NCBI GenBank assembly: GCA_002451215.1
Contig: DKBM01000090.1
Location: forward strand, 1-40,411
Length of the DNA stretch: 40,411 nucleotides
From: SM1-46 sp002451215
GTDB lineage: Bacteria > Pseudomonadota > Gammaproteobacteria > Acidiferrobacterales > Sulfurifustaceae
Reading direction: 5' to 3'
Shown here: positions 40,292-40,411 of the stretch, one piece after another
Numbering within the stretch: position 1 is the stretch's first letter
Layout: each line of letters starts with the position of its first letter
The notes under the pieces: model-generated
Told to the model about the DNA's origin: nothing
Seen by the model: the letters and a program-made list of their open reading frames with translations, nothing else
Databases searched by the model: none
Translations under genes and position numbers: made by a program

Positions 40292-40411
40292 ATGAAGCCC
40301 ACCCTGCTGTTTGCCCTGCTGTTTGCACTCATTCCCCTTTCCGCCACCACACAGGCGGCGGATTCCAAGGCCGCCCTGGAACGCGGCCGCTACCTCGTCG
40401 TCACGGGCGGC
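40292..40411 (+). CDS. Probable exported c-type cytochrome, N-terminal part (cut by window edge)
   Basis: Only 40 residues are visible. A Sec signal peptide (MKPTLLFALLFALIPLSATTQA) is followed by ADSKAALERGRYLVVTGG. RGRYLV-x-x-GG directly before the heme-binding CxxCH is typical of cytochrome c subunits of membrane dehydrogenases, so I expect CxxCH just outside the window. That motif itself is not visible. ATG 40292 follows GGAGGAGAG. Confidence 0.7.
   Translation, partial: MKPTLLFALLFALIPLSATTQAADSKAALERGRYLVVTGG

Overview
The window reads as high-GC, gene-dense chromosomal DNA from a Gram-negative proteobacterium, probably a gammaproteobacterium and probably from a draft or metagenome assembly. 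The support is a Lnt-like acyltransferase, lipobox lipoproteins, an outer-membrane beta-barrel protein, UbiE, YaiI, YdcH-like and DUF2061 proteins, and two 2-base N runs (734-735 and 30709-30710) that mark joins. I see no tRNA, rRNA, CRISPR array, insertion sequence or phage gene. Both ends are cut inside genes: a DEAD-box helicase on the left and a probable c-type cytochrome on the right.

Layout. 1-2230 (minus strand): helicase start, alpha/beta hydrolase, YaiI-like protein. 2613-5735 (plus): DUF2061 protein and Dps, a terminator, a DUF465-cupin fusion, two small proteins and a membrane-anchored hydrolase, followed by a REP-like pair. 5924-8224: lipoprotein, then a secreted SnoaL-like protein with ECF sigma and anti-sigma factor. 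8357-12328: methyltransferase-like protein, pseudouridine synthase, UPF0126 channel, hydroxyacid dehydrogenase, and a DUF2892 protein behind a sigma-54-like promoter. 12352-17579: a GGDEF-EAL protein, facing a nucleotide-transporter-like HEAT-repeat protein and its coupled cyclic-nucleotide-binding partner. 18065-27132: the most interesting locus. 27452-36767: small Lys-rich protein, Lnt-like protein, IorB-like molybdoenzyme broken by an assembly gap, UbiE, a membrane protein, a large lipoprotein, a second ECF sigma/anti-sigma pair and a divergent di-iron MBL protein. 36874-40411: secreted coiled-coil protein, methyltransferase, PNPOx-like protein, cytochrome start.

Candidate system (18065-27132). 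One arm, read leftward, encodes a 1158-residue exported protein combining a FecR domain, a run of TPRs and a C-terminal outer-membrane beta-barrel, followed by a secreted protein with twelve cysteines. The divergent arm encodes a cyclic-nucleotide-binding protein with an unfamiliar C-terminal domain, a CHASE2 class III nucleotide cyclase and an HD-domain hydrolase. The cyclase has Glu where adenylate cyclases have their substrate-specifying Lys. The shared 0.6-kb intergenic region holds a candidate promoter, a 12-bp palindrome and direct repeats 21 bp apart. My inference is a cyclic-nucleotide-controlled envelope or export module: the TPR-plus-barrel layout recalls PgaA and BcsC. A second cyclic-nucleotide-binding protein lies at 14471-14905.

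Repeats add a second layer: an about 80-bp element in two copies (36756-36834, 38076-38153) whose hairpin arms differ by compensatory changes, an about 50-bp element in three intergenic copies (31707, 33164, 34690), the REP-like pair at 5761-5856, and a 17-bp inverted repeat between the second ECF sigma gene and the MBL gene.
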